Virus record (IMG/VR): IMGVR_UViG_3300020205_002074
Location: 1 to 35,294 of that record
Direction: 5' to 3' (one strand)
From: a virus
DNA: 35,294 nt
Within the stretch, counting starts at the first letter, position 1; each line of letters begins with the position of its first letter. Below the pieces are notes generated by a model, which worked only from the letters and a program-made list of their open reading frames with translations, did no database searches and was not told the DNA's origin. Positions 31,220 to 35,294 of the stretch are shown here, piece after piece. A program made the position numbers and the translations under genes.

Positions 31220-32843
31220 TATCTTTACTGGAATTTTGCTTAATGAATTATCAACTGATAAATTAGCAAAATATAAAACAGCAGCCAGTGCGGATGCTAC
31301 TAAATCTGATCAAGAAGGTAACTTCAAGCGCGGAGATAAAAGATTTAGTGGTATTGTAAAAGCAACTAATAAACAATTTGCTAATGATGCTAAAAAAGTT
31401 AAATTACCGGAAACAGTAAAAGATGATGAAGATGATGATTATGTAGAACCGCCGGAGTCCACCCTTAATAAGGCTCGCACTGCAGCCGGCATGGCGGGGC
31501 TGGCTTTAACTCCGGCACTAGCAGCACAAACGGTTGGTGCTGGAGCAAAAGCATTAAGTAACCCCGCTGTTGCAGCAACCGCCTTAAAGGTAGCGGGAAA
31601 TCTAGGGGGTAGATTGCTCCCGGCCGCAGGCGCTGCGACAAGTGGGCTCTCGTCTGCATATAGAGCAAGCATGGGTGATTATACTGGATCTGCGATTGAT
31701 GCAGCCTCAGGCGCTGCATCTTTTTGGCCGGGCTTGGGAACAGCTGGTGCACTAGCTGGTATCGGTACTAACTTAGTACGAGACAAATATAACACTGGTA
31801 GTTTTTTCCCGACTGATGAAGAAATGCGTAAAGCATACGGTAAAAAACCAGATGCACAAGTAGCACAAGCAGCAAAATCTACTGCGCCAGCAGCAGCACC
31901 AGCAGCAGCACCAGCAGCAGCACCAGCCGCAAAATCTGCCCCAACCACAAACACCAAGGGTTCTTGGCAAGAAATTTACAATTTAAATAAAACAATCATT
32001 GGGGCTAATCCCAATGTAATTAAACCGGGACAAAAATTAAAATTGCCAAACGGCACAGTATATACCGTAAAGCCCGGAGACACTCTTAGTAAAATTGCAG
32101 CACAATCGTTACAAGAATCAATTTATATGCAATATGATAATGCGCCGTCTGCCATAATGTATGGTTTACTTGAAGCTAGCCAACAATCAGCATCAATTGA
32201 TACACCAAGCGGTCGTGCAATGAGTCCACTAGAGTGGCAGGCATCATTAAGTAATAATCCTGCAGCAGTTGCCGGTGCTGCCTCTTCAAGGATTAGACCG
32301 GCTAGTGCTGCCTCTTCAAGGATTAGACCGGAAGTTGGTGCTGACCATGTAGATAGCACTGTCACTAGTAATACAGGTGACAATATGAGTAAAGCAAAAC
32401 AATCTGCTGAACAATTTTTAGGTCGTAGAATTAGCAATGACGAATGGGACCTTTTACTACGAGCAGTTACGGCTGAAGCAAGCGGCAACACAAAAGAGCA
32501 AGCCTGGGTAATGGGTGTTATATTAAATAGAGCTAGGTCAGGTCGTTGGGGAAGTAGTATCAATAAAGTATTATATGCACCAAGTCAATTTCAAGCAGTG
32601 ACTGGTACTAAGTATAATAGAAATCCAAGTTCTAACTTTACTAGAGGCCCAAATGCATCTCAACTAGCATCTATTGTAAAAGGTGCAATAGAAATATTGC
32701 CAAATGTAGACCAATCAGTAATGAATTTTACAGCGGCTAATAGTGCTGCTTATGGAAGAGGTACTAATATTAATTTTAGAAATAGGTTGTCTGCAAAAGC
32801 AGGCAGTCAACAAATTGGACAAACTATATTTGGTACAGCATAA
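31212..32843 (+). CDS. SleB-type cell-wall hydrolase with split LysM
   Basis: A 543-residue protein. ATG 31212 is preferred to 31206 because GGCGGA then has normal spacing. Residues 1-80 are polar and begin with a possible targeting step ILLNE. Residues 88-190 are Ala/Gly-rich and hydrophobic (PALAAQTVGAGAKAL, FWPGLGTAGALAGIGTNLV). An AAAP linker (225-240) precedes two LysM halves in reversed order (251-300). From RRISNDEWDLLLRAVTAEAS (406) to VMNFTAAN (510) lies a Hydrolase_2/SleB domain: AVTAEASGNTKEQAWVMGVI, LNRARSGRWGSSI, YAPSQFQAV, with E422 the likely catalytic acid. SleB enzymes are lytic transglycosylases acting on peptidoglycan. It could serve lysis, or entry if packaged. No signal peptide is seen. 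Confidence 0.75.
   Translation: MSNIFTGILLNELSTDKLAKYKTAASADATKSDQEGNFKRGDKRFSGIVKATNKQFANDAKKVKLPETVKDDEDDDYVEPPESTLNKARTAAGMAGLALTPALAAQTVGAGAKALSNPAVAATALKVAGNLGGRLLPAAGAATSGLSSAYRASMGDYTGSAIDAASGAASFWPGLGTAGALAGIGTNLVRDKYNTGSFFPTDEEMRKAYGKKPDAQVAQAAKSTAPAAAPAAAPAAAPAAKSAPTTNTKGSWQEIYNLNKTIIGANPNVIKPGQKLKLPNGTVYTVKPGDTLSKIAAQSLQESIYMQYDNAPSAIMYGLLEASQQSASIDTPSGRAMSPLEWQASLSNNPAAVAGAASSRIRPASAASSRIRPEVGADHVDSTVTSNTGDNMSKAKQSAEQFLGRRISNDEWDLLLRAVTAEASGNTKEQAWVMGVILNRARSGRWGSSINKVLYAPSQFQAVTGTKYNRNPSSNFTRGPNASQLASIVKGAIEILPNVDQSVMNFTAANSAAYGRGTNINFRNRLSAKAGSQQIGQTIFGTA
31887..31922 (+). repeat. Three 12-bp units coding for an AAAP linker
   Basis: CCAGCAGCAGCA is repeated three times exactly and a fourth, decayed unit follows. 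It encodes the Ala/Pro linker before the LysM halves; repeat number may vary by slippage. Confidence 0.8.
32275..32331 (+). repeat. Exact 27-bp in-frame duplication, period 30 bp
   Basis: Bases 32275-32301 and 32305-32331 are identical and encode AASSRIRP twice in the linker between LysM and the catalytic domain. Identity at every base suggests a recent event. Confidence 0.85.
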
Positions 32844-32853
32844 GGAATTATAA

Positions 32854-33294
32854 ATGTTAGCAGAAAATTTAAAAGTATTATTGGCAAGTGTTAACTCATT
32901 GTCCATCAAAGCACAAAACTTTCACTGGAACGTAGAGGGGGATAACTTCCCTCAATATCACGAATATTTTGGTAATTTTTATGAAGAAGTATACAGTGCA
33001 GTAGATAAAATTGCTGAATACATTCGTACATTAGATAGTTATAGTCCAGGCAGCTTAACACGCTATACTGAATTAACTATTATTCAAGACCAACTTAAAA
33101 TCCCTCGTGCTGAATTAATGTTTGTTGAATTGTTTGAAGATAATAGCAAGATGATTGAATTACTTAATCATTGCTTTAGTTCTGCTACAGAAGAAAATAA
33201 ACAAGGTATTGCTAACTTTATCGCTGAAAGATTAGATGCTCACGAAAAACATCAATGGCAGCTTAGAAGTATATTAAAAACTGCAAGAGCATAA
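32854..33294 (+). CDS. dps: Dps/ferritin-like protein
   Basis: A 146-residue four-helix ferritin-like protein with AAGGAATT before its ATG. The Dps ferroxidase ligands are all present: H24 in NFHWNV, H36 in QYHEYF, and D51 and E55 in VDKIAEYI. These lie at the inter-subunit iron site where Fe(II) is oxidised with peroxide. Dps proteins form 12-mers that store iron and can coat DNA. There is no long basic N-terminal tail, so DNA binding by the tail is unlikely. A phage copy could protect replicating or packaged DNA from Fenton damage or hold iron during infection. It lies 10 nt after the lysin gene. Confidence 0.85.
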   Translation: MLAENLKVLLASVNSLSIKAQNFHWNVEGDNFPQYHEYFGNFYEEVYSAVDKIAEYIRTLDSYSPGSLTRYTELTIIQDQLKIPRAELMFVELFEDNSKMIELLNHCFSSATEENKQGIANFIAERLDAHEKHQWQLRSILKTARA

Positions 33295-33319
33295 TATATA
33301 TTTACCATAAGGAATTACA

Positions 33320-33739
33320 ATGCGATTTTATGAAATAGAACCTAGATCCAGTACTGAGAAACAATTTGACCTTATTGAGAGTATGGTTGAAAGTTTTGCA
33401 AAACATCATAACATTGACAGCGAGATAATATGGGAAGATTTAGAATCAGTAGATGATTATGAATTATTAACTGAAGCCGCGGCATGGAGAACCAGTAAAG
33501 GAAAAAGTAAAAAAGGTGGATTAAATGCTAAAGGCGTAGCAAGTTATCGTAGAGAAAATCCCGGTAGTAAGTTGCAAATGGCAGTTACTACTAAGCCAAG
33601 CAAACTAAAGCCGGGCTCAAAAGCAGCTAAACGTCGGAAATCATTTTGTGCAAGAATGGGCGGTGTTAAGGGCCCAATGAAGAAACCTAATGGCAAACCC
33701 ACACGTAAAGCCTTGGCTTTACGTAAATGGAACTGTTAA
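33320..33739 (+). CDS. DUF6321-like small basic protein with cleavable-looking N-terminus
   Basis: A 139-residue protein with AAGGAATT before its ATG, the same leader as the dps gene. Residues 1-50 are acidic (MRFYEIEPRSS to VDDYELL). The sequence then reads LLTEAAAWRTSKG, where an aliphatic-x-Glu step meets the basic domain: KGKSKKGGLNAKGVASYRRE, NPGSKLQMAVTTKPSKLKPG, KAAKRRKSFCARMGG, ending ALRKWNC. This basic part is the DUF6321-type module (recollection), about 85 residues with roughly a quarter Lys/Arg, which would suit DNA or RNA binding. An acidic propeptide removed at TE/A by a prohead protease is inferred. The TAA overlaps the next ATG. Confidence 0.7.
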   Translation: MRFYEIEPRSSTEKQFDLIESMVESFAKHHNIDSEIIWEDLESVDDYELLTEAAAWRTSKGKSKKGGLNAKGVASYRRENPGSKLQMAVTTKPSKLKPGSKAAKRRKSFCARMGGVKGPMKKPNGKPTRKALALRKWNC

Positions 33740-34368
33740 TGAAAGCGAATGAAATCACGATTGATGGCTCTAGCCCTTTGGTTGAATTCAGCAAGACCGA
33801 TTTAGGTATACACAAAGAATTAAAAGACAAAGGATATATTCCCATTGGACAACCAGGTGTAGACCAAACTGCATATATTGAACCAGGCAGTGGCTTAATT
33901 CTTAAAATATTTGGGACTCGTCCAGGAAGTAAAACTTTTACAAAAGATCAAAAAATGTTTTTTATCTGGGCTAAATTTTGTATGGATAATTCAACAAATC
34001 TTTTTTTGCCTAAGTTCTTTGGATATGAAAGCTTCACTTATAAAGATTCATTATATTTACAAATTCGTAATGAGAGATTGCAACACAATCCTAAATTAGG
34101 TCGTGCGATTGCTAAACTAGGAGAATATGCCGGTATTGGTTCTATGGATGAACGTAGCACACTAAATTATTTTATAAAAACACAGCGTAATCAATATGGA
34201 ATACTCATACAAACAATTGGCAAAGAAAATGTAATACCGTTGTTAAATACACTAAGCGACTTATATAAAATTGCCAGTAAAAAAGGATATATGTGGGACC
34301 TACACTCAGAAAATGTTATGACTAGAACAAATGGATGGCCAGTGATCAATGATCCCTGGACTATATAA
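33739..34368 (+). CDS. Small protein-kinase-like (phosphotransferase) protein
   Basis: A 209-residue protein. The ATG at 33739 overlaps the previous stop (TAATG); an earlier in-frame ATG at 33727 is inside the previous gene. Kinase-fold hallmarks are visible: a beta strand with Lys in SGLILKIF (K56), YMWDLHSENVM (187-193) matching the catalytic loop HxDxxxxN/DLHxxN of aminoglycoside-phosphotransferase-like kinases, and PVINDPW (D205) as the metal-binding DFG equivalent. The glycine-rich loop is short. The lobe sizes are reduced compared with typical 260-300-residue kinases, so it may be a minimal or inactive kinase. N-terminus MKANEITIDG. The substrate is unknown. Confidence 0.65.
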   Translation: MKANEITIDGSSPLVEFSKTDLGIHKELKDKGYIPIGQPGVDQTAYIEPGSGLILKIFGTRPGSKTFTKDQKMFFIWAKFCMDNSTNLFLPKFFGYESFTYKDSLYLQIRNERLQHNPKLGRAIAKLGEYAGIGSMDERSTLNYFIKTQRNQYGILIQTIGKENVIPLLNTLSDLYKIASKKGYMWDLHSENVMTRTNGWPVINDPWTI

Positions 34369-34371
34369 TAC

Positions 34372-35175
34372 ATGAGAGCCGCTGAATTTAACGAAGGTAT
34401 TTACCCTATTCCGGCTGGGCAGTTCCGGGGTGGGAAGAGTTCATTGGAGATACCCCGAAATTTTAAAAACACTTCAACTAAGTTGCCCGGGGGTAGCGGA
34501 TTTGTGTACACTATTACACCAAGTGGGTATACCACAGAAATAACCATTTGGGATCCCAAAGGACCAGATTATATCAATGCAGCACCCCAGCCTGTTAGGA
34601 AACCCAGAGAAGCACATTGGGCATTTACTGATCGTGTGAAGAATTGGAATAATTCCAAAATTGCCCCCGGACAATTGATTGGTAAACTTGAGATATCATC
34701 AGTAAGATGGTTTCCATTACCCAATGCAGTAGCAGTTGAGGTTATCACTGTTGATGAAGACTATCGAGGTCAAGGTATTGCCAAGGCATTGTATGGCATT
34801 GTATTAACTATCATGAAACTGCCATTGGTTGCTGGCGATTCACAAACACCCGGCGGTCGTATAAATTGGGTTAGTCTTGCCAGTATACCCGGTGTTGAGG
34901 TGAAAGGTTATGTGGGTTTAGAAAAGTACGAACTAGCCCCTAACATGCCTTCACAGGCTAAACGAACTGAAATAAACATTGATACCATCATGGGACAACT
35001 AGGGGGCGATTATATTGGTCAATCACCTACTGGGCACCTCATGTTCTTTGCCTTTGACGTACAACCTAACACAACGGGAAAAGAATTAGAAGCGTATGTT
35101 AAAACTAACATGAGTAAAATATACGGGGACACTAAATTTCGTGCTGGCCTATATGCAACCTGGAGCGGAGCATGA
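34372..35175 (+). CDS. GNAT N-acetyltransferase-like protein
   Basis: A 267-residue protein starting 3 nt after the preceding stop. N-terminus MRAAEFNEGIYPIPAG. Residues 105-165 carry the GNAT core: AVAVEVITVDEDYRGQGIAK, with RGQGIA as the acetyl-CoA pyrophosphate loop (motif A, R/QxxGxG/A), then ALYGIVLTIM. The substrate-binding part (SQTPGGRINW and beyond) and a C-terminal domain (IGQSPTGHLMFFAFDV) are longer than in minimal GNATs. It could acetylate a host or phage protein, a polyamine or an antibiotic-like amine; this cannot be decided. The stop TGA overlaps the ATG of the next gene. Confidence 0.7.
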   Translation: MRAAEFNEGIYPIPAGQFRGGKSSLEIPRNFKNTSTKLPGGSGFVYTITPSGYTTEITIWDPKGPDYINAAPQPVRKPREAHWAFTDRVKNWNNSKIAPGQLIGKLEISSVRWFPLPNAVAVEVITVDEDYRGQGIAKALYGIVLTIMKLPLVAGDSQTPGGRINWVSLASIPGVEVKGYVGLEKYELAPNMPSQAKRTEINIDTIMGQLGGDYIGQSPTGHLMFFAFDVQPNTTGKELEAYVKTNMSKIYGDTKFRAGLYATWSGA

Positions 35176-35294
35176 GAGCCACAGAATTTATTGTTGAAAC
35201 TGCCATGATGGGCAAGATTGCAGACTCGGGCAAAATTATTCGCATCTTGAAGAAAGCACACACTGTGCCATTCAGTGATGAAAAAAACTGGTTG
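35172..35294 (+). CDS. Start of a further gene with capsid-targeting-like N-terminus, cut by the window end
   Basis: The ATG overlaps the previous TGA (ATGA). Forty-one codons are visible with no stop before the window ends. The N-terminus MRATEFIVETAMMGKIADSG begins almost like the preceding protein (MRAAEF) and ends its first nine residues in FIVE, very near T4 FIAE. The rest (KIIRILKKAHTVPFSD, EKNWL) is helical and basic. The family is not identifiable from this fragment. Confidence 0.6.
   Translation, partial: MRATEFIVETAMMGKIADSGKIIRILKKAHTVPFSDEKNWL

Noticed and set aside
31679-31957. Minus-strand Ala/Gly-rich open frame
   Set aside because: A by-product of the CCAGCAGCAGCA repeats and GC-richer linker coding on the plus strand.

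Overview
The window is part of the genome of a large T4-like tailed phage (Caudoviricetes, contractile tail). The bacterial host is not identified. The evidence is a run of T4-type virion genes: a neck protein resembling gp14 and a sheath-completion protein resembling gp15 (both on the minus strand), a gp13-like neck protein, tail sheath gp18, tail tube gp19 and a second tube-like protein, head-completion nuclease gp4 and small terminase gp16. Auxiliary genes typical of marine T4-like phages are also present (phoH, mazG, dNMP kinase, Nudix, Dps, HNH). The DNA is AT-rich and densely packed, with no intergenic gap above 300 bases. I see no tRNA, CRISPR array, insertion sequence or integrase. The large terminase, portal, prohead protease and major capsid protein are not in this window. 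The protein families recall uncultured marine phages, but that is from memory and was not searched.

Layout. 1-2.3 kb: end of a repeat-built fibre-like protein, a modular virion protein and a small coiled-coil membrane protein. 2.3-5.9 kb (minus): Nudix, gp15-like, gp14-like. 6-9.6 kb: an unknown gene plus mazG behind a consensus sigma70 promoter, gp13-like, dNMP kinase, and a zinc-ribbon HNH-like gene (minus). 9.7-16.5 kb: sheath, tube, second tube, a small conserved protein, gp4, gp16. 16.5-19.9 kb: a probable internal-head protein and a 917-residue modular acidic protein. 20-20.8 kb (minus): phoH. 21-22.7 kb: two unknown acidic-tailed proteins and a holin-like protein. 22.7-25.8 kb: dnaJ and clpA. 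25.8-35.3 kb: small virion-type genes and a cluster of enzymes (NMNAT-like and pol-beta-like nucleotidyltransferases, glycosyltransferase, SleB-type lysin with split LysM, Dps-like ferritin, a DUF6321-like basic protein, kinase-like protein, GNAT).

Regulation is unusually readable. A T4-type late promoter element (core TAAATA, commonest form GATAAATA) lies before most transcription units on both strands. In at least five cases it sits 4-5 bases before an ATG that lacks a Shine-Dalgarno sequence, which predicts leaderless late mRNAs. In several others it lies in the 5' arm of a hairpin whose 3' arm reaches or holds the ribosome-binding site, as known for T4 gene e. Two near-perfect extended sigma70 promoters mark probable early units: the 401-aa unknown plus mazG, and dnaJ plus clpA.

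A speculative but testable system: several proteins at 16.5-19.9 and 30.5-35.3 kb begin with a short peptide ending in a hydrophobic residue, one residue and Glu (for example MKSLKYYITE, MRATEFIVE). This resembles the T4 capsid-targeting sequence MKTYQEFIAE that the prohead protease removes. These proteins may be packaged in the head and injected with the DNA.
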